DNA from: an uncultured Clostridia bacterium
GTDB taxonomy: Bacteria > Bacillota > Clostridia > UBA1381
Length of the DNA stretch: 53,077 nucleotides
Direction: 5' to 3'
Assembly: GCA_947623955.1 (NCBI GenBank)
Contig: CANQIP010000009.1
Span: 1 to 53,077, forward strand
Shown here: positions 43,156 to 52,051 of the stretch, piece by piece
Numbering within the stretch: the first letter of the stretch is position 1
Layout of the letters: each line of letters starts with the position of its first letter
Position numbers and translations under genes: made by a program
The notes under the pieces: generated by a model
Told to the model about the DNA's origin: nothing
Database searches by the model: none
Seen by the model: the letters and a program-made list of their open reading frames with translations, nothing else

Positions 43156-43186
43156 ATGGCAAAATCTCCTAAAAAAACTACTATAT

Positions 43187-43215
43187 ATTGTATCACACTT
43201 CTTTATAATTTACAA
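43187..43215 (-). promoter_or_regulatory. Predicted promoter of the ABM / ATP-grasp genes
   Basis: Minus strand TTGTAA (43210-43215), 17-nt spacer, TACAAT (43187-43192), with extended TGA before the -10. Confidence 0.72.
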
Positions 43216-43286
43216 GTATTTTTCCGTATTTGACAAATATATTTTCCCGACCGTAAATTTTATTCCTTAATCTAACAAAAGTTGTA

Positions 43287-43315
43287 TTGACTTAATCGCC
43301 GTTTTGTGGTAACAT
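43287..43315 (+). promoter_or_regulatory. Predicted promoter of the membrane GT2 gene
   Basis: TTGACT (43287-43292), 17-nt spacer, TAACAT (43310-43315), with extended TGG before the -10. Confidence 0.7.
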
Positions 43316-43382
43316 TATCACACGACCTTTAGGCATGGAAATTTAACGCATATCATCGGCGGTTAATTTAAAGGGGAGTAAA

Positions 43383-44654
43383 ATGGTTCAAACTGTCATA
43401 ACTGTAAATCTGATTGTGGGAATAATATTTTTCCTGCTATACTTTTATCAGATAATATACTTTATAATACCGTACATAAAAAAGGAAAAGCCGCACAAGG
43501 AAACGACGCTGCACCGATACGCGATAATGATTTCGGCGCGTAATGAGGAAAACGTGATAGCCACGCTCGTAAATTCCATACATCATCAGGACTACCCGCA
43601 GGAGCTTGTGGACGTGTACGTTATAGCGGACAACTGCACCGACAATACGGCGGGCGAGGCGGAGAAAGCCGGCGCGGAAGTGTATGTCAGAAACGATATG
43701 GAAAAAGTGGGAAAGGGTTACGCCCTCGACTACGCGATAAACCGTATTTTTAAGGAAAAGGGCGAGGATTATTACGACGGATTTATGGTATTCGACGCGG
43801 ACAATATCCTCGACACAAACTACATAAGCGCGATGAACCGCACCTTCTCGGACGGTCACAGGATAATCACGAGTTACCGCAATTCCACGAATTACGGCAC
43901 GAACTGGATAACGGCGGGATACGCGCTCTGGTACATAAGAGAGTCGAAATTTTTAAACCATTCGCGTATGCTTTTGGGCAGCGGATGCGCCATTTCCGGT
44001 ACGGGTTTTCTCGTGCATAAGGACATAATAAAGGAAATGGGCGGTTGGAAGTATTTCCTGCTCACCGAGGATATAGAGTTTTCCGTCGCGAACTCGATAA
44101 AGGGCGAAAAAATCGCGTTTTGCAGCGATGCGATACTCTACGACGAGCAGCCGCAGACGTTTATGCAGTCGTGGAAACAGCGGCTCAGGTGGGCGAGGGG
44201 TTTTTTGCAGGTGTTCGGAAAGTACGGCGCCGACCTTATAAAATCAATGTTTAAGGGAAATAAAAGGACATGCTTTGATATGTCGATGACAGTCCTTCCG
44301 GCAATATTCGCGACGCTTGTGCTTATCGTGGTAAACGCAGTTATCGCGGTCGCCGCTGTCATAAATGGGGAAAGCTGCCTTCCGATTTTTATATCAATAG
44401 GTCAGTGGATATGCGGCGTGTACCTAATGCTGTTCCTAATGGGAATGATTACGACGATAGCCGAGCGCAAGCACATACACACGAGTGGGTGGAAGAAATT
44501 CAAGTACATGTTCACATTCCCGATATTCCAGTTTACATATGTGCCGGTGTCGATAGCGGCTATATTCAAAAAAGTCGAGTGGGAACCGACGCGCCACCAC
44601 GGGCCTACGGTAAGTTCCGAAAAAATAGAGCGTACGAAGGAAAGCGTAAAATAA
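43383..44654 (+). CDS. Membrane-bound family 2 glycosyltransferase
   Basis: A 423-residue processive-type GT2 that would build or extend a polysaccharide at the membrane. An N-terminal TM helix (residues 5-30), the catalytic GT-A domain with MISARNEE (near 48), the metal DAD in FDADNILD (near 138), TEDIEFS (near 228) and the QRLRW motif (near 264), then two to three C-terminal TM segments. This is the cellulose/hyaluronan-synthase-like plan. ATG 43383 follows AAAGGGGAG. It opens the surface-polymer region. Confidence 0.87.
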   Translation: MVQTVITVNLIVGIIFFLLYFYQIIYFIIPYIKKEKPHKETTLHRYAIMISARNEENVIATLVNSIHHQDYPQELVDVYVIADNCTDNTAGEAEKAGAEVYVRNDMEKVGKGYALDYAINRIFKEKGEDYYDGFMVFDADNILDTNYISAMNRTFSDGHRIITSYRNSTNYGTNWITAGYALWYIRESKFLNHSRMLLGSGCAISGTGFLVHKDIIKEMGGWKYFLLTEDIEFSVANSIKGEKIAFCSDAILYDEQPQTFMQSWKQRLRWARGFLQVFGKYGADLIKSMFKGNKRTCFDMSMTVLPAIFATLVLIVVNAVIAVAAVINGESCLPIFISIGQWICGVYLMLFLMGMITTIAERKHIHTSGWKKFKYMFTFPIFQFTYVPVSIAAIFKKVEWEPTRHHGPTVSSEKIERTKESVK

Positions 44655-44682
44655 AAAATGACGGCTTTGCCGTCATTTTTCT
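44655..44682 (+). terminator. Terminator of the membrane GT2 gene
   Basis: AAATGACGGC pairs perfectly with GCCGTCATTT around a TTT loop, followed by T residues. Confidence 0.92.
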
Positions 44683-44683
44683 A

Positions 44684-44712
44684 TTGAAAATCTTTCCGTT
44701 ATGATGTATAAT
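44684..44712 (+). promoter_or_regulatory. Predicted promoter of galE
   Basis: TTGAAA (44684-44689), 17-nt spacer, TATAAT (44707-44712). Confidence 0.8.
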
Positions 44713-44743
44713 ATTGTTAATGACTGAAAGGGAGGAAAATATT

Positions 44744-45769
44744 ATGAAAATACTTGTAACGGGCGGCGCGGGCTATATAGGCAGCCACACCTGCGTGGAG
44801 CTTTTAAACGCGGGCTACGAAATCGTTGTGCTTGACAATCTCTACAACGCGAGCGAGAAGTGTCTCGACGCGGTAAAGGAGATTACGGGAAAGGATTTCC
44901 CGTTTTATAAAGCCGACCTTCTCGACAGCGATGCTACGGAGAAGGTGTTTAAGGAGAATAAGATTGACGCTGTAATTCATTTCGCGGGTCTTAAGGCTGT
45001 CGGCGAGAGCACGAGAATACCTCTCGCGTACTACGACAACAATATCACCGGCACACTTCACCTTATGCAGGCTATGGAAAAGTACGGCTGCAACAATATC
45101 GTATTTTCCTCCAGTGCGACCGTTTACGGCGACCCCGAGAGAGTGCCTATCGTCGAGACCGACAACAAGGGCGACAAGATACTAACGACGAACCCCTACG
45201 GCACGACGAAGCTCTTTATCGAGCGCATCATGACGGACGCGCAGAAGGCAAACCCGAAACTGAGTGTGACGCTGCTGCGTTACTTTAACCCGATAGGCGC
45301 GCACGAGAGCGGCAAGATGGGCGAGGATCCGAAGGGTATCCCCAACAACCTTCTTCCGTATGTCGCGCAGGTAGCGGTCGGAAAGCTTGAAAAGGTACAC
45401 GTGTTCGGCGACGACTACCCGACGCCCGACGGCACGGGCGTGCGCGACTATATCCACGTCGTTGACCTCGCGGTTGGACACGTTAAGGCGATAGAGCATT
45501 GTTCCGACAAGCAGGGCGTTCACATTTACAATCTCGGCACGGGCAACGGCTACAGCGTGCTCCAGATTGTAAAGGCGTTCTCGAAGGCTTGCGGCAAGGA
45601 TTTGCCGTATGTTATCGAGCCGAGACGTCCGGGCGACATAGCCGAGTGCTATGCCGACCCCGCGAAGGCGAAGGCTGAGCTTGAATGGGAGGCTGAGCGC
45701 GGCATCGAGGAAATGTGCGCCGACACATGGAGATGGCAGTCGAACCACCCGAACGGCTTTGAGGGTTAA
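44744..45769 (+). CDS. galE: UDP-glucose 4-epimerase GalE
   Basis: Interconverts UDP-glucose and UDP-galactose with bound NAD+, supplying sugar donors for the polymer locus or galactose catabolism. It begins [16 protein letters not shown] (Rossmann GxxGxxG), has [11 protein letters not shown] (near residue 122), the YxxxK pair in [11 protein letters not shown] (near 148) and [12 protein letters not shown] near 176. 341 residues. ATG 44744 follows GGAGG; an upstream in-frame ATG at 44714 is too close to the promoter. Confidence 0.96.
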   Translation: MKILVTGGAGYIGSHTCVELLNAGYEIVVLDNLYNASEKCLDAVKEITGKDFPFYKADLLDSDATEKVFKENKIDAVIHFAGLKAVGESTRIPLAYYDNNITGTLHLMQAMEKYGCNNIVFSSSATVYGDPERVPIVETDNKGDKILTTNPYGTTKLFIERIMTDAQKANPKLSVTLLRYFNPIGAHESGKMGEDPKGIPNNLLPYVAQVAVGKLEKVHVFGDDYPTPDGTGVRDYIHVVDLAVGHVKAIEHCSDKQGVHIYNLGTGNGYSVLQIVKAFSKACGKDLPYVIEPRRPGDIAECYADPAKAKAELEWEAERGIEEMCADTWRWQSNHPNGFEG

Positions 45770-45778
45770 ACAGTAATC

Positions 45779-45815
45779 AAGGGGGCTGACGGATAAACGC
45801 GTCAGCCCTTGTTTG
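45779..45815 (+). terminator. Terminator of galE
   Basis: GGGCTGACG pairs with CGTCAGCCC around an 8-nt loop, followed by TTGTTT. Confidence 0.8.
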
Positions 45816-45837
45816 AATAAAACGCGGAGGTGTGTGT

Positions 45838-47016
45838 ATGAATACGGCATTGCTCATAAAAAAGACGGCGCGCTACGCCTGCTGCGCCGTAAAATACGCC
45901 GCCGCGCTCATATGCGCGCCTTTTGTCAGAAACAATGAAAAGTACCGCGGTCTGTGGCTTATCGCGGAGCGCGGCGTTGACGCGCGCGACAACGGCTACT
46001 ACTTCTTTAAGTACGTGACGCAGCATCACCCCGAAATAAACGCGTCTTACGTAATAAGCAAGTCCTCGCCTGACGCACCGCGCGTGAAGGCGCTCGGCAA
46101 CGTGATACGGTACGGCTCGTTCGCACATTTTCTCGCGCTTGTAATATCGGACGTGAAGATAAGCACGCACATAATGGGCTACACGCCTTATATCGACTTT
46201 TTCGTCCGCGCCGACAGAATGGGGCTTGTGAAGGGTAAAAAGATATTCCTCCAGCATGGCATTATAAAGGACAATTTGACCTACCTCTACGCCGACAACG
46301 TGAGCGTAGACCTTTTCGTCTGTTCCGCAAAGCCGGAGTACGAGTACGTGCGCGGCAATTACGGCTACAAGGACGGCGTGGTACGGCTTTTGGGACTGTG
46401 CCGCTACGACGACCTGTATAAAATAGAAAAGCCGTCGAAGAAAATCCTCATAATGCCGACATGGCGGTACGATTTGCGCAAGGCGGACAAAAAGCAGTTT
46501 GAAAAAAGCGAGTATTTCAGGACGTATTCGAGCCTATTAAAAAGCGAACGGTTTAACGCAATACTTGAAAAATACGGATACGAGGCTCTTTTTTACCCGC
46601 ACATGGAGATGCAGAAATTCATAGACTGTTTCGAGGGTACGGACAGGGTAAAGATAATATCCTTCCGCGACAGCACCGTTCAAAATCTGCTTATAAATTC
46701 CGACGTTCTCATAACTGATTTTTCGAGCGTGTTTTTCGACTACGCGTACATGGGAAAGCCCATGCTGTTTTATCAGTTCGATGAGGAGAGCTTTAGGAAG
46801 AACCATTACGGCGAGGGGTATTTCAATTACGCCGAGGACGCGTTCGGCGACATTGTAAAGACCGAGGACGCGCTGACAGAGGGACTTAACAAAATACTTG
46901 AAAACGGCGCTGCGACGGAAAAGAAGTACGCGGACAGAATTGACGCGTTTTTCACGCTCCGCGACAAAAATAACTGTGAAAGAAATTTTAACGCGATAAA
47001 GGAAATAACGGGATGA
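45838..47016 (+). CDS. CDP-glycerol glycerophosphotransferase family protein (TagB/TagF-like)
   Basis: A 392-residue member of the Glyphos_transf family, which adds glycerol- or ribitol-phosphate units to teichoic-acid-like polymers. Family landmarks include FLQHGIIKDNLTYLY (near residue 138) and ITDFSSVFFDYAYMGKPMLF (near 294). A hydrophobic N-terminal stretch may associate with the membrane. ATG 45838 has GGAGG about 7 nt upstream; an in-frame GTG at 45832 is too close to it. Overlaps the next GT gene by 4 bp (ATGA). Confidence 0.88.
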   Translation: MNTALLIKKTARYACCAVKYAAALICAPFVRNNEKYRGLWLIAERGVDARDNGYYFFKYVTQHHPEINASYVISKSSPDAPRVKALGNVIRYGSFAHFLALVISDVKISTHIMGYTPYIDFFVRADRMGLVKGKKIFLQHGIIKDNLTYLYADNVSVDLFVCSAKPEYEYVRGNYGYKDGVVRLLGLCRYDDLYKIEKPSKKILIMPTWRYDLRKADKKQFEKSEYFRTYSSLLKSERFNAILEKYGYEALFYPHMEMQKFIDCFEGTDRVKIISFRDSTVQNLLINSDVLITDFSSVFFDYAYMGKPMLFYQFDEESFRKNHYGEGYFNYAEDAFGDIVKTEDALTEGLNKILENGAATEKKYADRIDAFFTLRDKNNCERNFNAIKEITG

Positions 47017-48020
47017 AAAAGGTAAGCGTAATAATTCCGGTGTACAATATGGAAAACTGCGTCCGTGACGGCGTGGCGTGCGTTACCGGACAGACATATC
47101 AAAATCTCGAAATCATAATAATAGACGACGGCTCGACGGACAAGACATACTTTAAATGTCTCGCCGCGGCAGACCGCGACAAGCGTATAGTGGTGTTCTC
47201 TAAAAACAACGAGGGCCCCGCCGCCGCGCGTAACCTCGCGCTGCGCAAAGCGACGGGCGACTACGTCTATTTTTTTGACATGGACGATTATATAAAGCCC
47301 GAGACAATAGAGAGGCTTGTCGCCGTGCTTGAAGAAAGCGGCAGCGACCTTGCGGCTTGCGGTTTTGAAATGTTTGACGGCAAGAAGATTACGCGTACCA
47401 TAGTCAAGGAGGACGGTTACCGCCGCACGGGCGAAGAGGCGCGCGCCGATTACGGCGAGCAACTTTTGATGTTTGAGCCGCGCGGCATACAGGGAGCGCC
47501 GTGGTACAAGCTGTACAAAATGAGCATAATACGCGGACACGGCATAGAATTTCCTCCCATACGCTACGGCGAGGACGACGTGTTTATAGCGCGGTATATA
47601 AGTCACGCGGACAGCTTTATCCTTACGGGCGACGTGCTGTGCCGCTACTATATAAACACATGCCGCCGTTTCTGGGATAAGTACCGCTATGATATGTTTG
47701 ACACTATAAGGGAGCACACCATGTATATGCTCGACATTGTGTACGCGTGGAACAAAGACAACACCGAGGTTCGCGACATAATTTACCGCGACTATTTCCA
47801 AAAGACGTTTTCGAGCCTTTGCGTACTCTTTAACCCGCACATAAAACTCAAAAAGAAGGCGAGACTGGCGCGTATAAAGGAAATAGCGGACACATTCGCG
47901 TCGGACGTTCCGACCGACTTTAAATCCCCGCACGTTGTGGCTGAACTTATGCGCGAGCAAGAATACAATAAAATTTATTATCGTATCTTATTGCATGTTA
48001 TAAAACATTGGTTCGACTGA
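47013..48020 (+). CDS. Family 2 glycosyltransferase
   Basis: A 335-residue soluble GT-A enzyme opening KKVSVIIPVYNME, with IIDDGSTDKT (near residue 34) and the metal-binding DMDD (near 90) in YFFDMDDYIKP. No membrane segment. Translationally coupled to the TagB/TagF-like gene, so both probably decorate the same surface polymer. The acceptor and donor are unknown. Confidence 0.9.
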   Translation: MKKVSVIIPVYNMENCVRDGVACVTGQTYQNLEIIIIDDGSTDKTYFKCLAAADRDKRIVVFSKNNEGPAAARNLALRKATGDYVYFFDMDDYIKPETIERLVAVLEESGSDLAACGFEMFDGKKITRTIVKEDGYRRTGEEARADYGEQLLMFEPRGIQGAPWYKLYKMSIIRGHGIEFPPIRYGEDDVFIARYISHADSFILTGDVLCRYYINTCRRFWDKYRYDMFDTIREHTMYMLDIVYAWNKDNTEVRDIIYRDYFQKTFSSLCVLFNPHIKLKKKARLARIKEIADTFASDVPTDFKSPHVVAELMREQEYNKIYYRILLHVIKHWFD

Positions 48021-48047
48021 ATTCTGTTTTTTGTGACAAAATAACTA

Positions 48048-48076
48048 TTGACTATAAACTTAAAGAGTGATACTAT
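48048..48076 (+). promoter_or_regulatory. Predicted promoter of the SGNH-DUF4358-MBOAT-DHHW operon
   Basis: TTGACT (48048-48053), 17-nt spacer, TACTAT (48071-48076), with extended TGA before the -10. Confidence 0.75.
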
Positions 48077-48098
48077 CATATAGTGAAAAGAAATTTAC

Positions 48099-48136
48099 AA
48101 AGGCGCGTCATGTGCCTTTTTTTGGGCGTAACGCCT
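48099..48136 (+). promoter_or_regulatory. Possible leader attenuator (terminator with competing fold)
   Basis: An 8-bp hairpin (48099-48106 with 48112-48119, one G-T pair) ends in a seven-T tract at 48117-48123, so it looks like an intrinsic terminator located after the promoter and before the start codon. AAGGCG (48100-48105) can instead pair with CGCCTT (48132-48137), which would disrupt the terminator. Confidence 0.45.
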
Positions 48137-48159
48137 TATATATCGGGGAGAGATACAAT

Positions 48160-48981
48160 TTGAATCAGAAGGAACGGCTTGAAGAAATACACAAAAGACA
48201 TGAGGAAATACAAAAAAAGCGCAGGATACGCAATCACAGGATAATTCTCGCCGCCGCAGCCGCAGCGGCATTGGCGCTTTTGATTGTAATAACAGCGGTA
48301 AGCGTCAACGCAATATCAAAGCATATTGCGGAAAAACGCGCCCGCGAGACGGAAATCGCGGCGCAGGCGACGCCTTCGCCCGAACCCGCAAAAGAAATAC
48401 ACATAGATCCGAACGTGATAAGCGAGGATTATTACGGCACGAGCGCGTTTATCGGAAACTCGTTCGCGGACGATTTGTACACGTACTCGCTTGTGCCGAA
48501 CGCCGACTTTTTCGCGAGAACGGGTCTGTCGGTTGACGACGCGCTCGAGGGTGACGGCGACAAGGAGCCGATTGTCGGGGAACTCGACAACGGCAAAGAC
48601 TATGACAGAATATTTATGATATTCGGCGAAAACGAACTCGGCTGGGTGGACCCCGGCACGTTTAACGATGAGTACGGCGAGCTTATAGACAAAGTCAAGG
48701 AGATTTGCCCCGAAAGCCGTATATATCTTTTGGCGATTACGCCGGTCACAAAGAAGTCGTCGGACGAGAATATAAACGTCACAAACAACGACCGCATACG
48801 CGAGTATAACGAGATTATAAAAACGCTCGCGTCGGAAAAGAACGCCGTTTACGCGGACGTGTACAGCGCGGTCGCGGACAAGGACGGCAACCTTCCCGTC
48901 GGCGCGGCGACGGACGGCGTGCATTTCGGCAAGGAATACTACGAGAAATGCCTTTTGTACATTCAGAATAATTACGAATAA
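48160..48981 (+). CDS. Membrane-anchored SGNH-type hydrolase-like protein
   Basis: From TTG 48160 (GGGGAG about 8 nt upstream) a 273-residue protein: a charged cytoplasmic N-terminus, one TM helix (about residues 27-50), then an extracytoplasmic SGNH domain. Block I is FIGNSFADDL (Ser nucleophile), a GENE motif follows in FGENELGW, and the catalytic Asp-His pair is in TDGVHFGKEYY. It may move or remove acetyl groups on a surface polymer. The longer frame from 48067 begins inside the promoter and is rejected. First gene of the four-gene acylation set. Confidence 0.78.
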   Translation: MNQKERLEEIHKRHEEIQKKRRIRNHRIILAAAAAAALALLIVITAVSVNAISKHIAEKRARETEIAAQATPSPEPAKEIHIDPNVISEDYYGTSAFIGNSFADDLYTYSLVPNADFFARTGLSVDDALEGDGDKEPIVGELDNGKDYDRIFMIFGENELGWVDPGTFNDEYGELIDKVKEICPESRIYLLAITPVTKKSSDENINVTNNDRIREYNEIIKTLASEKNAVYADVYSAVADKDGNLPVGAATDGVHFGKEYYEKCLLYIQNNYE

Positions 48982-49001
48982 TTTTAACGGAGGACGAACA
49001 A

Positions 49002-49451
49002 ATGAAAAAAGTAATCGCGGCTATCGCCGCATTAACGCTTATGATGCCGCTTGCAGGCTGCGGAAATAAGGAAGTGGACGCGACAAAGGTCGCGACGGAA
49101 CTTTTAAATAACGCAAGCTTTGCCGAAACGCTTACCGAGGTAAACGAACAGGTTACGAAAAAGCGTCTCGACCTTGACGACGACGAGGTTATTATGTGCG
49201 CGGCGTTCAAGGGTACGAGCGCGGTGGTTGACGAGATTATCGTCATAAAAACAACCGACACCGAGGACGTTGAGGAAAAGCTGTACGAGTACGTTGACTC
49301 GCAGACAGAGCAGTACGAAAGCTACCGTCCGAGCGAAGTGCCTAAGCTTGAAGACTCGCTGATAACCGTCGAGGGCGACACCGTTATCTACTGCGCGAGC
49401 GAGGACAGCGTAAAGGCTATGGAGATCATAACCGAAAACACGTCAAAATAA
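49002..49451 (+). CDS. DUF4358 lipoprotein
   Basis: A 149-residue predicted lipoprotein: hydrophobic signal with lipobox LAGC (Cys20), then a small domain of the DUF4358 type (AAFKGTSAVVDEIIVIK near residue 65). Function is not known. Members often sit beside MBOAT and DHHW genes in Clostridia (from memory), as here. ATG 49002 follows GGAGG; 20 bp separate it from the SGNH gene. Confidence 0.75.
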   Translation: MKKVIAAIAALTLMMPLAGCGNKEVDATKVATELLNNASFAETLTEVNEQVTKKRLDLDDDEVIMCAAFKGTSAVVDEIIVIKTTDTEDVEEKLYEYVDSQTEQYESYRPSEVPKLEDSLITVEGDTVIYCASEDSVKAMEIITENTSK

Positions 49452-49487
49452 TAAACAGGAAAAGAAAAAAGAAAGAGGGGTATAGCG

Positions 49488-50870
49488 TTGTACTTTTCAA
49501 GTCTGTTGTTTCTTTTCGTGTTCCTGCCTGTGGTACTGGCAATATATTACGTAACACCAAAGCCGTTTAGAAACGGCTTTCTTTTACTTGCAAACCTTAT
49601 TTTCTACGGCTGGGGCGAGCCGGTGTTCATCGTTGTGATGTGCGTGTCGATAGTTGTAAATTACGTCTGCGCCGTCATGATAGAAAAGCAGCCGCAGAGG
49701 AAAAAACCGTACCTCGCGCTGTCGCTTATCATAAGCCTCGGACTGCTCGCCGTGTTCAAGTACGCGGGATTTGCGTCGGATTTACTCCGCGCGCTGCCGC
49801 CGTTTGCGTGGATGCCGAAAATAAAAATACCGCTGCCTATAGGAATATCGTTCTACACGTTCCAGACGGTTTCATACACGATTGACGTTTATCGAGGCGA
49901 CACAAAAGCGCAGAAAAATTTGGTATCCCTCGGCACGTACATATCATTTTTCCCGCAGCTTATCGCGGGACCTATCGTGCGTTACCGCGATATAGCGTCG
50001 CAGCTTACGGGAAGGCATGAAACGCTTTCGGGGTTCAGCGAGGGCGTTAAAATATTCCTCGTCGGACTTGCGAAAAAGGTACTTATCGCCAATCAGGCGG
50101 GCGTGCTGTGGGAGAGCCTTAAAGGCGCGGACGGGGGAATAATCGCCGCGTGGGTCGGCGCGGCGGCGTTCGCGTTCCAGATTTACTTCGACTTTTCCGG
50201 CTACAGTGACATGGCTGTGGGGCTGGGTAAAATGTTCGGCTTTAGCTTTATGCGCAACTTCGAGTACCCCTATATTTCAAAGAGCATAACGGAGTTCTGG
50301 CGCAGGTGGCACATATCGTTAAGCACGTGGTTCCGCGACTACGTTTACATTCCGCTCGGCGGCAACCGACGCGGTACTCCGCGCGTCATATTCAACCTGT
50401 TCGCCGTGTGGTTTTTGACGGGCTTGTGGCACGGCGCGAGCGTCAACTTCATCTTATGGGGACTATACTACTTCGCGCTGCTCGTGCTTGAAAAATACGT
50501 GTACGGAAAGTGCCTCGAAAAGCTACCGCAAGCCGTGCGCCACACATACGCGCTCGCGCTTATACTCATCGGCTGGGTGATATTCAGCCTTGACGACATG
50601 ACGGCGGTAACAGCCTATATTGGCAGCATGTTTACGCTCGGCGGCGGCATTATAACGCACGACGCGCTGAGCCGCATAATATCATACCTGCCGCTGCTTT
50701 TGGCGGCGACCCTCGCGTCGCTCCCGACAGCGAAAAATATTTATATGAAAATACGAGATAAAAAATCCGTCGCCGTATGCGAGGTAATTTTTTGCGCGGC
50801 AGTGCTTTTGCTGTGTACCGCGTCGCTCGTGAACCAATCATACAATCCGTTCCTGTACTTCAGATTTTAA
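49488..50870 (+). CDS. MBOAT family O-acyltransferase (AlgI/DltB-like)
   Basis: Transfers an acyl group, probably acetyl, across the membrane to an extracytoplasmic acceptor or partner protein. The 460-residue protein has 10-12 hydrophobic segments, the family block FPQLIAGPIVRY (near residue 158), YFDFSGYSDMA (near 234), RRWHISLSTWFRDYVYIPLGG (near 268; His273 region) and the catalytic histidine in LTGLWHGAS (near 310). Start is TTG 49488 after AGAGGGG. Followed 24 bp later by its usual DHHW partner. Confidence 0.93.
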   Translation: MYFSSLLFLFVFLPVVLAIYYVTPKPFRNGFLLLANLIFYGWGEPVFIVVMCVSIVVNYVCAVMIEKQPQRKKPYLALSLIISLGLLAVFKYAGFASDLLRALPPFAWMPKIKIPLPIGISFYTFQTVSYTIDVYRGDTKAQKNLVSLGTYISFFPQLIAGPIVRYRDIASQLTGRHETLSGFSEGVKIFLVGLAKKVLIANQAGVLWESLKGADGGIIAAWVGAAAFAFQIYFDFSGYSDMAVGLGKMFGFSFMRNFEYPYISKSITEFWRRWHISLSTWFRDYVYIPLGGNRRGTPRVIFNLFAVWFLTGLWHGASVNFILWGLYYFALLVLEKYVYGKCLEKLPQAVRHTYALALILIGWVIFSLDDMTAVTAYIGSMFTLGGGIITHDALSRIISYLPLLLAATLASLPTAKNIYMKIRDKKSVAVCEVIFCAAVLLLCTASLVNQSYNPFLYFRF

Positions 50871-50894
50871 GGCGCGGCAAAGAAGGTGATAACC

Positions 50895-52007
50895 ATGAAA
50901 ATACGCGACAAAATAATAACGGTTATGTTCTGCGTCTTTATCGGTGCGATGGCAATTCTTACCGCCGCGCTGCCGAAAAAAGCCGTGTCGGAAAATGAAA
51001 AGCGCACGCTTGCGACATTCCCGAAACTCACGCCTCAAAGTGCGCTGTCGGGCAAGTGGGAGAGCGACTTTGAGGGCTACATTTCCGACCACTTTCCCGC
51101 GCGCGAGACGTTCGCGGCGACAGACGCGTACTTCATGCTCGCGACCGGACGCAACGGCTCGAACGATATATACAAGGGTAAGGACGGCTATCTTTTCACC
51201 GTTCCCGTCAGGTTCGACAAGGCGCGGCTCGACGAGAATATAAGCGCGCTCGTAAGCTTTGCGGCTAAGACGGGCATAGAGACAAAGCTTTTAGCCGTGC
51301 CGACGGCGGGATATATTATGCCGGAGCTTTTACCCGCGAACCGTCTTACGTACCGTGACGGCGAAATAATATCGTATATTGAAAATATGCTCGTGGATAT
51401 AGAGCTTATAGACCCGACCGACGAGTTTTTAAGCAGAAAGACCGACGCGCAGCTTTACTACAAAACCGACCACCACTGGACGAGCGAGGGCGCGTACACG
51501 GCGTACCGACTGTGGGCGCAAAGCGAAGGTATCGAGACGCGCGGCGTGTCGGACTACACCGTCTCGAAAACCGACGGCTTTTACGGCACGTCCTACTCAA
51601 AATCCGCGCTGTGGCACACTAAGCCCGACGTCATAGAAACGTGGGAGTACCCGTCGGACGTGACGGTCACGATTGACGGCGGGGAGGAGAGGAATGGCAT
51701 GTTTTTCCGTGAACATCTCGCGGAAAGCGACAAGTACAGCGTGTACCTCGACGGCAACCACGGCTTTGAAAGCATAGTGAACAACGGAAACCCAAGCGGC
51801 AAAAGGGTGCTTTTGATAAAAGACAGCTACGCGCACTGTTTCGCGCCGTTTATGGCTGAAAACTGCTCGCGCATCGACATGGTTGACCTCAGATATTACC
51901 TTGACAGCGTGTCAAATCTTGTGTCCGAAAACGGCTACGACGAAATCCTCGCGCTATACGGTTTAAGCAGTCTGTGTGAGTCAAACGATTTATCCGTACT
52001 TGAATAA
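50895..52007 (+). CDS. DHHW-family (AlgJ/AlgX-like) extracytoplasmic acylation protein
   Basis: A 370-residue protein with an N-terminal signal anchor (about residues 5-25) and an SGNH-like domain. The name-giving TDHHWTSEGA (near residue 195) holds the catalytic Asp-His pair, and LLIKDSYAHCF (near 310) holds the serine. It would complete acyl transfer to the polymer outside the membrane, partnering the MBOAT protein. ATG 50895 has AGAAGG 8 nt upstream; an in-frame GTG at 50886 is less well placed. Confidence 0.88.
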   Translation: MKIRDKIITVMFCVFIGAMAILTAALPKKAVSENEKRTLATFPKLTPQSALSGKWESDFEGYISDHFPARETFAATDAYFMLATGRNGSNDIYKGKDGYLFTVPVRFDKARLDENISALVSFAAKTGIETKLLAVPTAGYIMPELLPANRLTYRDGEIISYIENMLVDIELIDPTDEFLSRKTDAQLYYKTDHHWTSEGAYTAYRLWAQSEGIETRGVSDYTVSKTDGFYGTSYSKSALWHTKPDVIETWEYPSDVTVTIDGGEERNGMFFREHLAESDKYSVYLDGNHGFESIVNNGNPSGKRVLLIKDSYAHCFAPFMAENCSRIDMVDLRYYLDSVSNLVSENGYDEILALYGLSSLCESNDLSVLE

Positions 52008-52043
52008 AAAAACGCCTTCATTACATGATGAAGGCGTTTTTAC
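52008..52043. terminator. Bidirectional terminator between the DHHW and carB genes
   Basis: AAAACGCCTTCAT pairs with ATGAAGGCGTTTT around a short loop, with an A tract on one side and T tract on the other. Confidence 0.92.
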
Positions 52044-52051
52044 TTTTTGTT

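Noticed and set aside
48067-48159. A longer N-terminus for the SGNH protein
   Set aside because: It overlaps the -10 box and the leader hairpin; TTG 48160 is preceded by GGGGAG.
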